Shown piece by piece: positions 1-9,370 of a stretch of 31,389 bases of DNA. The notes below the pieces were generated by a model. It saw only the letters and a list, made by a program, of their open reading frames with translations. It searched no databases and had not been told where the DNA came from. Source of the stretch: Fragilaria radians (lineage: Eukaryota; Bacillariophyta; Fragilariophyceae; Fragilariales; Fragilariaceae). Each line of letters begins with the position of its first letter. Positions within the stretch are counted from its first letter, which is position 1. The stretch lies in the NCBI GenBank assembly GCA_900642245.1, contig CAAAJI010000160.1, positions 13,015-44,403 on the forward strand, read 5' to 3'. The position numbers and the translations under genes were made by a program.

Positions 1-63
1 TCCAGATACGATAGCAATGTTGGCAATGAGTGATGCTGGTGTCATGCCATAGACATTTTGATT
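1..63 (-). pseudogene. Partial duplicate of the MFS transporter middle exon
   Basis: Bases 1-63 match bases 10700-10762 at 61 of 63 positions (differences at 31 and 42). The matching stretch lies inside exon 2 of the MFS gene at 9371-11151 and has the same orientation. In the transporter frame the minus strand reads QNVYGMTPASLI, against QNVYGMSPASLI in the full gene. The match ends abruptly at about base 63 and a stop (tga) lies a few codons upstream in that frame. It may be a broken fragment, or an exon of a paralogous transporter continuing left of the window. The duplication itself is seen directly; its coding status cannot be decided here. Confidence 0.75.
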
Positions 64-416
64 TCCAATATATTCAAATTTGTATCATGAATGTTTTGAG
101 GTGTTTCTAACGAATCCGATGGATAGGATTGATCAAGGACACTCCGGCTGGATGGATTGGTAGTATTATTGCCTATTTCAAGTGAATCGGATATTGTTGG
201 TTCTGAAAGAGTTGAATCCGGTGATGATTTGTTGAAACAATTTTCTGGTAGTTGTGAATAGAGTCCTGTCACAAGGCAGTCCATGGGAGAATCATCGACA
301 TTCTTTGTGAGCATTGAATCCATAGGCAAGAGCTCATTCGTGGCATAAGTTTCTTTGAAAGGATGAGAAGGGAAAAGTTCAAGTTGATCTCGCTGTTCCG
401 GGGATGGATTTATCAT
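42..416 (-). CDS. Possible small Ser/Pro/Asn-rich protein of unknown function
   Basis: An open frame from ATG 416 to a stop at 42 gives about 124 aa, beginning MINPSPEQRDQLELF. It is hydrophilic, rich in Ser, Pro, Asn and Thr, and has no signal peptide, membrane segment or family motif that I recognise. Its last residues lie in the duplicated MFS fragment but in a different frame from the transporter. So either the stop is fortuitous, or the true gene splices into another exon to the left. It would be transcribed divergently from the LRR gene, with starts 99 bp apart. It could equally be a chance ORF. Confidence 0.3.
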   Translation of the reverse strand: MINPSPEQRDQLELFPSHPFKETYATNELLPMDSMLTKNVDDSPMDCLVTGLYSQLPENCFNKSSPDSTLSEPTISDSLEIGNNTTNPSSRSVLDQSYPSDSLETPQNIHDTNLNILEIKMSMA

Positions 417-445
417 GTGTAAATTCCGGGTTATAAGGAAAAACG

Positions 446-499
446 TTAGGGTTAGGTCGTAGTGGAGTGTAAATAACCGATTTGGGGAGTGTAAATAAC
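446..499. promoter_or_regulatory. Telomere-like 11-mer and paired 14-bp direct repeat upstream of the LRR gene
   Basis: TTAGGGTTAGG lies at 446-456. A perfect 14-bp repeat, GGAGTGTAAATAAC, lies at 464-477 and 486-499, start to start 22 bp, which is about two helical turns. The second copy ends 16 bp before the LRR ATG at 516. Repeats in register at this distance from a start could be a factor-binding pair in the promoter or 5' UTR. The regulatory role is inference. Confidence 0.35.
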
Positions 500-515
500 T
501 TTTCCCTTCTTCAAA

Positions 516-1820
516 ATGAGACAATGGTTGGAACAGCGTCGTGATCATGGTTCATGTGAACTCAAGCACAGTAATTTGATTGGCAATACAGATGCTTTTG
601 TCGATGCGATGAAAAACAGTTCAACCTTGAAATCTCTGATTTGCAGGTCTGACAAGTATGATAAAGATTTTGCAAAAAACACATTTTCTCCTGCAATCGC
701 TGCTGCATTGAAGGTCAACTCTTCTTTGACATTTTTGGATCTTTACGGTAATTCAATTCAAGCAGAGGGGGCAATTGCAATCGCTGATGCTTTGAAAGTT
801 AATTCATCCTTGGATTATTTGGATCTTAGAGTGAATTCAATTGACGTTAAGGGAGCAATTGCAATCGCTGATGCATTGAGGGTCAATTGTTCTTTGACAT
901 CTTTGAATCTTGAAAATAATTCAATTAAAAAAGAGGGAGCCATAGCAATTGCTGATGCATTAAAGGTTAACTCTTCCTTGACATTTTTGTATCTTGGTGA
1001 AAATTCAATTTACAATGAGGGAGCAATTGCAATCGCGGATGCATTAAAAATTAACTCTTCCTTGACATCTTTGAATCTTACCAGGAATTCAGTTCACGAT
1101 GAGGGAGCAATTGCAATCGCTGATGCATTGAAGGTTAACTCTTCCTTGACATCTTTGAGTCTTTACGGTAATTCAATTGACGACGAGGGAGCAATTGCAA
1201 TCGCTGAAGCATTGAAGGTTAACTCTTCCTTGACATTATTGAATCTTAGCTGGAGTTCAATTCAAGCAGAGGGAGCAATTGCAATCGCTGATGCTTTGAA
1301 AGTTAATACAACCTTGGGTTATTTGGATCTTAGCTGGAGTTCAATTCAAGCAGAGGGAGCAATTGCAATTGCTGATGCTTTGAAAGTTAATACAACCTTG
1401 GATTATTTGGATCTTAGAGCGAATTCAATTTACAATAAGGGAGCAATTACAATCGCTGATGCTTTGAAGGTTAACTCTTCCTTGACATCTTTGGATCTAA
1501 ATTGTAATTTAATTCAAGCAGAGGGAGCAATTGCAATCGCTGAAGCATTGCATATAAATACTACCTTGGAATTTCTGTATCTTAATCAGAACTCAATGGA
1601 TCAAGAGGGAGCTATTTCTATTGCTAAAGCATTAATGCACAATCCTACTCTATTAATCTTGGACTGTGAATATATATTCCATGGCATTAATGAATTCAAA
1701 GGCACATTTCACAATTTACGAGGTTTACTGAATACTCTCATTGGAGAGGAAGGTGCTCAAGTATTAGGAATTGCATTCCAAATTAAATCTCGTTGTGTAA
1801 CTTTTGGAAGAATCTTTTGA
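516..1820 (+). CDS. Leucine-rich-repeat protein, ribonuclease-inhibitor/NLRC3-like type
   Basis: A single-exon ORF of 434 aa begins at ATG 516. After about 60 N-terminal residues come eleven tandem 28-residue LRRs (about residues 62-370) of the pattern LxxLxLxxNSIxxEGAIAIADALKVNSS. This is the long, alpha/beta ribonuclease-inhibitor class, which folds as a horseshoe and usually binds proteins. No NACHT, kinase, signal peptide or membrane segment is visible, so the substrate or partner is unknown. Repeats are nearly identical at the DNA level; repeats 7 and 8 (1242-1325 and 1326-1409) are almost exact copies, indicating recent unequal exchange. The C-terminus after the last repeat is non-repetitive. 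An in-frame TGA at 1818-1820 ends the ORF, but the frame stays open for 50 more codons. Coding status is very likely; function beyond protein interaction is inference. Confidence 0.88.
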   Translation: MRQWLEQRRDHGSCELKHSNLIGNTDAFVDAMKNSSTLKSLICRSDKYDKDFAKNTFSPAIAAALKVNSSLTFLDLYGNSIQAEGAIAIADALKVNSSLDYLDLRVNSIDVKGAIAIADALRVNCSLTSLNLENNSIKKEGAIAIADALKVNSSLTFLYLGENSIYNEGAIAIADALKINSSLTSLNLTRNSVHDEGAIAIADALKVNSSLTSLSLYGNSIDDEGAIAIAEALKVNSSLTLLNLSWSSIQAEGAIAIADALKVNTTLGYLDLSWSSIQAEGAIAIADALKVNTTLDYLDLRANSIYNKGAITIADALKVNSSLTSLDLNCNLIQAEGAIAIAEALHINTTLEFLYLNQNSMDQEGAISIAKALMHNPTLLILDCEYIFHGINEFKGTFHNLRGLLNTLIGEEGAQVLGIAFQIKSRCVTFGRIF

Positions 1821-1973
1821 AATGATGAATTGGATAAAATGAATGAGAGTGATGAAAGATTTGAAAGATATGAAATGGATGAAAGTGATGAAAGATTTGA
1901 AAGATATGATATGGATGAAAGTGATGAAAGATTTGAAAGATATGAAATGGATGATGTGATTCCTACAGTTTAG
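1821..1973 (+). repeat. In-frame open extension after the LRR stop, with three 36-bp repeats
   Basis: Directly after the LRR stop (TGA 1818-1820), the same frame runs open for 50 codons to TAG at 1971-1973. Three 36-bp units at 1842-1877, 1878-1913 and 1914-1949 each encode a 12-residue charged block close to DESDERFERYEM. Unit differences include one synonymous change and E-to-D changes. This may be a former C-terminal tail cut off by a nonsense mutation, a readthrough extension, or a 3'-UTR minisatellite that is open by chance. Confidence 0.7.
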
Positions 1974-2023
1974 TCTCTTAACAAGGGCACATATTTGATT
2001 GTTTCTCTAAATCTCTCAATATT

Positions 2024-2237
2024 TGTTGCAAAGTCCTCTTCACATAAATTGTAATTTAGATTAAAATTAAAGACTGTTGGCTATTCTAGACTCCGGAATA
2101 TCACCGCTAATTGTCAATACTTTCTTACCTTTAGTTGCTGAACACTCCCACATGTTTCACACTACAATGAACTATCTTCAGATATAGTTTCCACTTAAAT
2201 TCAAGACTTATTGAATAAAATGACACACACTTTAACA
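2024..2237 (-). repeat. 3' LTR of the copia element
   Basis: This is the left copy of the terminal repeat. On the minus strand it begins TGTTAAAGTGTGTG and ends …GACTTTGCAACA, so it has TG…CA termini. It is immediately preceded on that strand by a purine tract (AGGAAGGG, revcomp of 2238-2245), the expected position of a polypurine tract. It aligns along its length with 4120-4332, with many substitutions and small indels, so the insertion is not recent. Confidence 0.8.
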
Positions 2238-4119
2238 CCCTTCCTGTCATGCACTATTCAATGCCTGACTTCATTGCCCAAAAATTTCATAATATGCTTC
2301 TCATAGGTTTCTTTATTCACATTCTTGGTGAATATATCTGCATTGTTGTCACTTGTCCTGACACATACTATCTGAATGAAACAGCCCTCAATGTGTTCTT
2401 GAATAAAATGATACTTTGTATCAATGTGCCTGGTTTCAATTCTGATTTGTGTGAAATACAATATTGGATGATTCTTATCTCATTCAAGCACCAAATTTAC
2501 AGGGAAAACAGGGATAGAAGCGTCCCCACACCAGAGCTGTATCTTGACTGCATGTCACTTTTTCAATTGCTTCCTTTAATTTTCCTTGAAGAATGTCCTT
2601 TATTGCAATCACACCCATGTCACCAAATAATCTTGCAATGAGACTTCTTTCCAAACACAAGTGCTTGTGGAGATTTGCTTATTCCATAGGTGAACAATAC
2701 ATTCGAATAGATGGTTGCAGTAGAAGCACACTCTGCCCAGATCCCACTTCTTACATCATCCTTAAGCCCTGCTCCATTAAAGCATGGCTTTGATTCTGCC
2801 AGAAAGTGTTTGATACTTATGCTCAACCTTTCCATTACTTTGAAGAGTTCTTGGACCTGAGTATTCAAAAGTAGCATTAATATCAATATGGTTATTCCAA
2901 GGCCTTATTCTTGCCTGTGCTGTTGTACCTGACAAATTTTGCCTCGATCTTTTTAGCTTTAATTCTTGGATGAATTTAACAGCGTTCTCCTTCAAATCAC
3001 CCTTTTTTCCTCGCAATGTAACTCCAACAAGAGTCTGTGCAATCATCAATATTTAATTTCCAGAACTTGGATCCTCCAAAACTCTCACCATTAATAGAGC
3101 TTATGTCAATATAAATTCTTTCTCCTGGATTATTGCTTCCTCTTTTCAAGATTTCATTTTTGATTTTCTGCCTTGCCTTTGCATTGGCATATTCCTTACG
3201 CACCGCTGATTTTTTAATCAGGTTTAAATCATGATGTGCTGTTGATATTGACTTTCATTTCAGATCTTTCTGGATCAAGTACGGATCCTGTCGATTCAAT
3301 GGAACTCGGATTGAGCTTTTCATCTGACACAAAACAATTTTTAGTATTCAAATTTTGTCAAATGGTAGGGTTGTGCTTCTCTTTGTTAGGTGAATGATAG
3401 TATCATCATTTCCAATCTTAAAATGATTCTTGAGTGCTTTGTTTATGCTGAACTGATTCACCCAAAGCTTACGTGAATTTTTGACTATGCTGGACAGCTT
3501 GGTCCTGACTGCAATTACTGTTGCCCTGGTATCAACATGGGATACCATGATATCACTTTGAGCAAGAGAGTCCCTGATCCTCTCCTTACAATCAAAAATG
3601 GTGTTAACATGCCCAATTTTGGACTTGCTTCTGAGCAGCAACAGATAGGGAGCTCATGATGCAATGATACATCATGTATGAATCCTGTGCCATTTGAGCA
3701 CTAGAAAGGACATGCCGTTCTGCATCATAGCTGACTTTGTACTAAGTTCATCATAGTGATCTATCAGGTATTTACTGTCAACCTCTAGGATTGAGGTCAA
3801 GCCTTAGATGGACGCCGTATCCTTGAAATGGTAAGGAAACAGTTGGATGTTGACTGCTGTACAATTGGGTGCCTTGGCCGCAAAATGATAGATTACAAGG
3901 CCAACAGTCCAGTGATAAATGAAAATTATGAATGAAAAACTATTATAAGCATGGGCTTTGAAGACTTGTACTAACTCGTAGCGTATGAAATGTTTGTGCA
4001 ATAACATAAAGAAGTGATCTTGGTTCCTTGTTACCCTTTCAAGTTTCATGAGCACAGGGTGTATTTGGTGTTTGTAACACAACAAGCATTTTGAAGTTAC
4101 CCTTGGATCATCAGGTATT

Positions 4120-4332
4120 TGTTGCAAAGTCCTCTTCACATTAATTGTGATTTTGAATTTAAAGAAATTCAAGGGTATTCTGGACTCCGGGTTATCACCG
4201 CTAATAGTCAATACTTCCTCACTTTTACTCGCTTAACACATCCATATGTTTTACACTACAATAAACTATCTTCAGATATAGTTTCCACTTAAGCATAAGT
4301 CGTATTGAATAAAAAGACACACACTTTAAGCA
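4120..4332 (-). repeat. 5' LTR of the copia element
   Basis: This is the right copy of the terminal repeat. On the minus strand it begins TGCTTAAAGTG and ends …GGACTTTGCAACA. The flanks just outside the two LTRs are similar (CAATAT at 2017-2022 and at 4331-4336), a possible target-site duplication that overlaps the LTR edge by two bases. A clear primer-binding site was not identified. Confidence 0.75.
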
Positions 4333-4447
4333 ATATAATGGCAATTTTGGGAATTTTGTGAGCAACTTCTCCTTTGACTTTCACTTTAGGTTTTTGTCAT
4401 TTGCTTGTGACAAAAGCTGAAGTTTTGGGCCTAGGTTCTGCAAACCC

Positions 4448-4669
4448 TCACATTTGTTGATTCCTTGCATCTCCTAGTTCAGCTTTTATTTCTACATGCA
4501 CGTACGATAATCTCCAGTATTCTCGGTACCTAATCCTAATAATACCTTTAATAACCGCAAAGAATAGAGTATTGTTCTCACCTACCTGGTGTTTCAGCAA
4601 GAAAATGCAAGGCACAGTGAAGACCGTGCACAAGAACAGAAGTATACAGCATGCTAGGCGAAGCCTCAT
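4448..4669 (-). CDS. Possible small secreted or membrane protein, or orphan signal-peptide exon
   Basis: An ORF of 73 aa starts at ATG 4669 and begins MRLRLACCILLFLCTVFTVP, a strongly hydrophobic segment resembling a signal peptide or membrane anchor. A good splice donor (CAG|GTAGGTGAG) follows codon 28, so this could be the first exon of a lost gene. No further exon was recognised before paralogue A. It lies between the copia element and the 3' end of A. Function is unknown and it may not be a gene. Confidence 0.25.
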   Translation of the reverse strand: MRLRLACCILLFLCTVFTVPCIFLLKHQVGENNTLFFAVIKGIIRIRYREYWRLSYVHVEIKAELGDARNQQM

Positions 4670-4796
4670 GCCCCAGAAGAATCAAATTGGAAATTACATG
4701 AACTACTTGTACTTGATATTGATAAACAGCTATGAATCCTAAATAATATCATTATGCTACACCGTATGGTTGCAAATGGATTCATCAGACATCACA

Positions 4797-6874
4797 TTAC
4801 GTACAATGCCATCCGTGGATGTTACATTTGATGTCATCACAGTGATCTCCAACGCAACAGAAATCGTTCTTCCTGCCATTACAATCGAATGGGCAAGAAT
4901 TACAGTCTTCTCCTATTTCACAAATTGAATTGAAGTTACAATTAGATTGAGTGGTTGTCTTTGGTGTCTGAGTGGGTGTAGTATGCAGCATGGACATTGC
5001 AGTAGGAGATGCAAAAGGAGGGATGGACATTGCAGAAGGCGATGCAAAAGGAGGCATTGTCATTAATTGAGTTGGAGATATCAAAGCCGAAGTAATTGCT
5101 GTAGGAGGCGTTAAAGATGTTGTGAAAGCACTGGCCTGTGTTGTGATCGGTGCAGATGCCGTGTATACCGTTGGTACCGATTCGTCAAACTGAATTGATA
5201 TAGTTGCATATCCGGGGACTGTTGTTGTCGTGATAGATTCGACAGAAATTTTTAACGAACTCCAGCTTCCGTTAAAATTGGGTACGGTAACAGCCCAATT
5301 GGAACCCAATGCTGCTTCTACAGTTGATTCAGCATACTCCGTACCAGGACTTCGTGTTGTCACCAGGACGTGATCACCACCCTCTTTCGTACCACTATTC
5401 ATTCCAATCATGCGGTTGAAGTGAACGTATATGTCTGTCGTTGAGGTGGCAATACGAACTATCATCTTATCGCTCGATGAGGCACTCGACTTCTCCGCAA
5501 ATCCGACCAGATTTCCGTTCCAATTATAACTTCCATTCATGGGAAGGTCCACATGATATTGGCTGTACCATCCTAATTGATAAGTCTTTGGCCCATTGAA
5601 ACACATCAGAGGAGTATCATCTTCTGAATATGAGAAGCCCTGAATAATCGATTAGTCGACATTGTCAATTTCTAGTAATGATATTCTGCACAATGTGGTC
5701 AAAGTTCTTACCATCATACCTGATTGGTCACCATAAGCAGTCTCTCTGTCATTGGAATGACCAAGGTTTAAGTTGTGACCTGAACAGACTTTATGAGATT
5801 GTATTATAGTGCCACGTATGCCACCAATTCATCGAAACTTACCGAGCTCATGCAGTTGGGCTGATGGGTATTGACACCAAGCATCATTGTAGACTGAAAG
5901 CCAATTGTCGATATAAGCATATGCCACCCAATCTCCAGTTCCAGGTGGAAGACAAAGCATGACGTGATTAGCAATTGTCTCGAGTGGTGCACCGAGGTCT
6001 GCTATTGCTTGATTGACCATTGCATCTCTAATTGTGCCGTCACTTGCCCCGGAGACGAATGTACCTGGCAAATTCACAGTGTACACTCCATCAGTTCCTA
6101 CCAAAGAATGTGTAGTAAGAGGTTCAAACAGTAGTTGCCCATCAGAGCATTGGCTGTACTGACTCTTAAGGTTCACAGTATCCCCAAGCGTACCAAAAAT
6201 ATCATCTGATAGTGTTTCTTCGGACGCAGTTGTAGAACTATCCCCTAACACAGCTCGAATCACGAGAACTGTCTTCGTACCTGTAATCGAGTTTCTGTTC
6301 ATCGAGTCCTCTGGACGTTCATTCAAAGGACGTGGAGAGTTATTTGAAACTTTTTTCACAGGTCCGATCTGCGTTGAAGGATTGTTTGGGTTGGTAAAAC
6401 TTACAAAAACATCATTAGGTAAAGAGAGCAATATTTACCTTTAATCTTTGACTACTTGGGATGATTAGCTCGTTTGTATCATCGTCGATGATAAAGTCCG
6501 CTGCAAAAAGCTTCGTCATACCGCTTTTGAAGTTGCTATTCTTTAACCAATCGGTTTGGAAACCCTTTATTCGAAGCATCTTGAATGTACCATCTTTGCC
6601 ACGAAGCTCACACTCAATCGGCTGATCTTCCTCACGACGATCTACGTAATCTCTTTCCACAAAAAGAAGACGGCAAGAGTTCTTGAATCCTCGATTTCTT
6701 ACTGTTTTCAACATGCGGTTTCTAGTTACATTCCCGATCTAAAAAATAAAAAGGGCGCTATATGAATATCTGTTTCAAATGGATTTCACAGTATTCAAGT
6801 CAAATCAACAGCTAACTTACAATTTCATGCATGCCATAACAAGCGCTGATCATTGAGAATAGGAGTATTTTCAT
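4797..6874 (-). CDS. Paralogue A: secreted gametolysin/M11-like zinc metallopeptidase with short stalk
   Basis: Spliced model of 596 aa with exons 6821-6874, 6439-6738, 5843-6368, 5712-5779 and 4797-5639 (intron phases 0,0,1,0). Exon 1 encodes a signal peptide (MKILLFSMISACYG). Residues 19-118 form an N-terminal, probably pro-region, with a conserved ECELRG. The zinc helix HELGHNLNLGH has H291, E292, H295 and H301, and is cut by intron 3 just before H295. The Met-turn SGMMG follows at 313-317. MCFNGPKTYQLGWYSQYH and a beta-rich region complete the catalytic domain. A stalk of about 80 residues (about 470-548), rich in Thr, Ser, Pro, Ala and Met, leads to a ten-Cys module (CEIGEDCNSCPFDC). It would act outside the cell or in the wall; the substrate is unknown. 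All ligands are intact, so activity is expected. Confidence 0.88.
4990..5055 (-). repeat. Tandem 33-bp repeat in the stalk of paralogue A
   Basis: Two adjacent 33-bp units, 4990-5022 and 5023-5055, encode the 11-residue blocks PPFASPTAMSM and PPFASPSAMSI. They sit in the mucin-like linker between the peptidase domain and the cysteine module, and show the linker growing by in-frame duplication. Confidence 0.8.
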
Positions 6875-7671
6875 TTTCAAGTGGTTGGAAAGTTCTAAGA
6901 ATGATTCACTGAAAGATTTCAATAATTGGAATTTATGGACAAACTTAAAAATTGATGCTACAACCGAATAAACCCTGTCTCAATTTTCATGTATCAGCCT
7001 CAATCGCACATTCGATACACGAACGAAAACTACAACAAATTTTCATGTATGACCCTTTCCTACACTCAAAATTGAAAAACGTTAAGGTTTTAGTTTCTAG
7101 GTTGAAATGAAACATCCCAAAAACTATGTGACATCTACAAATTACCCCACCACAATAAACTGCAATCCAAGCCAGAGAGTTGCCACAACACTATCCTGAA
7201 TATTCAGGCCATCAAGATTTTGTTTTGAAATTGAATCCAGAAAGTGCAATAGGTAGAGTATGTGCCTAGAATGGAACAATCTTCATGAACAATTTACAAT
7301 CTAGCATCTCTCCGTACGTTGAATGTGTATTCTATTTTGAGGTGTGAAAGCATTATTTCAGCAAAACCAAATTTTGGATGATAATATTTTGTATCATGTA
7401 AATATACATAACGGGTATGAAATGAACAGTTAAACCTTCACTATCCACAACTTGATTGCATATGCATAGAATGCTCTTCTTCTCTATTTATACATTTTCT
7501 AGTTGTAAGGAGCATGACCGATATTGGTGTATATAGAAGAATCATTATTGCAAATAACCATGTAATCTGCTGCATTCATAGTTCAAGGCATGTGTCGCGC
7601 CTGTTGGGTCTAGTCACTTTTTATTTAAAAAATTCTTTTGTATACATATTTGTAACTGGGAAATGGTCCCA

Positions 7672-7733
7672 TTTGTGTGAAATACAATATTGCGCGATTC
7701 CTATCTCTGCCAAACACTAGTTTTACAGGGAAA
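7672..7733 (-). mobile_element. Short copia RNase H relic
   Basis: About 62 bp resemble 2443-2506, inside the copia element. On the minus strand both read AILYFTQ or PILYFTQ in the frame that precedes the RNase H histidine motif, and both share TTTCCCTGTAAA at the upstream edge. It is too short to be functional and is listed as a dispersed fragment. Confidence 0.45.
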
Positions 7734-7908
7734 GGCTTTATCTGTATCTGCAAGGTTGAGATATAGGTGCATACAATGGTAGATTGACAATCACTGCCAA
7801 ATGCGCATATCTAGGATATCGAAGAAATGGAATGCGTTTTTTTATTCATATGACGTTTAGCCAAATTGATTGGGTAGGCATTTTTGTAAATGAAATAGTG
7901 CTCTCGTA

Positions 7909-8111
7909 TATTTAGTTGTCGCGTTATTGGATCATTACTAAATTCAATTACTAATTGATACACCTATCTTGTCCTTAACTATCATTCTCCAAGTCAAATT
8001 CATGTGACGTTCCAGCCAAATTAATTGCATATTTAGTTGTCGCGTTAATGGATCATTGCTAACTTCAATTACTAATTACTACACCTATCTTGTCCTAAAC
8101 TTTCATTCACC
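7909..8111. repeat. Diverged tandem duplication of about 80 bp
   Basis: TATTTAGTTGTCGCGTTA and the following ~65 bp (…CACCTATCTTGTCCT…) at 7909-7990 recur at 8030-8111 with scattered substitutions. A weaker match extends left of each copy (GACGTTTAGCCAAATTGATT at about 7852 and GACGTTCCAGCCAAATTAATT at about 8007). The second unit lacks roughly 40 bp between the two conserved parts. No coding role is seen. Confidence 0.75.
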
Positions 8112-9370
8112 AATTCGTATATTCTGAGCCGGGGAAGGATTAAGGCTATCTTATTGAACATAGCTGATCCCTCATTGCGTTGGAGAGTGAAATTTCTTGT
8201 TGTCGCTTCAGTTCATTGGTAGACATCATTTCTCATCCTACGTCCTCATGAGTATTGTTGAGAGTACTTCAATCTGAGGCTATTTGCATGTTCCTACTAT
8301 TACTGCAACAAGCTGGCAGTGATACGCATTGGACTAAAATTGTATTGTCTTATGCCTTTGAAGTACATCCTTTATCATTATAACGAAGCACCAAAGACTT
8401 GATTCTGGGATCAGCATCCTTCTCAAAAGTGAATCAACTCTTCACTATGGCTTCTCAAATGACGGTTATGTTTTTGTCCCACACTAGTGACACTGCCCTA
8501 CATTTACTGGTATCATGCTCTTTACTAAATTCTGTTTGTAGTGTTAGTAGCCATGCTAAATGTGTGCTACTCCGGAGTTTACTTAATTGTCCTATGGTAT
8601 ATTAAACACTATCAAATATTTGTAGACATGATTGCAACATACAATCAAAAGCCATACAATGATTGAAATGCAAAATGATATACTATATTTTATCTCTTGG
8701 ATCAAATCCTTATTCGTATAAAGTTGTGTATACAGCGATATAGAAAAATCCAATTGGAAGATATTATATCCTAAATGCTGGAATCGCCCATGGTTTGTTC
8801 TTCACAGATTGAAGTCCAAAACAAATCCTTGGATACTTTCCAGGGTCAACTCATTTCATCCAAACGTGTGCCTTGAACTATTATACATTCCTTTGCACTT
8901 TAGAGATGCCCAATAGAAAATAGGAATCATTGACATTGTAAATTTAAATTATGTATAGATATACATCTTGATCTTTGCTGGTGTGGCAATTGCTCTGAAA
9001 AATGTTTGTGTAGTATTTGCAAACAAAAAAACGATTTTGAGAAGTGGAATTTGTCAAATGGAATCTGGACAGTCCAAGCGACAACGAAAATAATGATGAT
9101 TCATGTTTCTAATTCATGATTTGAAAAGTAAATTAGGAATATTTGCCTCTCCATGTACGCATACTCATGAAATAGTGATTTGGCTCGTAGTAATTCTACC
9201 TTCATTCATATGTCACTATACCATGCTGTATGCCACAAATTATGTTTACCAGCAGTTACGAAATATGAAACTATGGTAAACACTACATTTCAATTTGATA
9301 AGAAAAATGTAATATATATGACTATAAACGTGACTTTTTTTCCATCTAACTATCCACCCATGTAGTTACT

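Larger units (their letters stand above)
2024..4332 (-). mobile_element. Internally deleted Ty1/copia LTR retrotransposon
   Basis: Two similar repeats of about 213 bp (2024-2237 and 4120-4332) bracket copia-type coding remnants on the minus strand. From 5' to 3' on that strand these are: a segment like the region before the integrase (3641-3348, FSINKALK…TTLPFDK); an integrase zinc/core start (about 3203-2997, GERIYIDISSINGESFGG); the integrase core (3049-2777, GKVEHKYQTL); the integrase C-terminal part (about 2886-2560, GIWAECASTATIYSN and GDMGVIAIKDILQGKLK); then RNase H (2461-2258, ETRHIDTKYHFIQEHIEG and NNADIFTKNV). Reverse transcriptase is missing; integrase joins RNase H at about 2480-2580. 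Frameshifts and stops show the element is inactive. The family assignment rests on motif recognition and is strong. Confidence 0.87.
6875..9370. other. Gene-poor AT-rich interval
   Basis: No ORF with credible protein character was found between the start of paralogue A and the 3' end of the MFS gene. It holds a short copia RNase H relic (about 7672-7733) and a diverged tandem duplication (7909-7990 and 8030-8111). The 200 bp next to 6874 should contain the promoter of A, but no box was recognised with confidence. Confidence 0.6.

Noticed and set aside
1842..1949. 36-bp repeats as a CRISPR-like array
   Set aside because: They are directly adjacent tandem units without spacers, so this is a minisatellite.
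2249..2641. 130-codon plus-strand ORF
   Set aside because: It is antisense to the copia RNase H and integrase remains on the minus strand, which carry recognisable motifs.
3804..4211. 135-codon minus-strand ORF
   Set aside because: It starts inside the 5' LTR of the copia element and crosses the LTR boundary; no gag family motif is clear.
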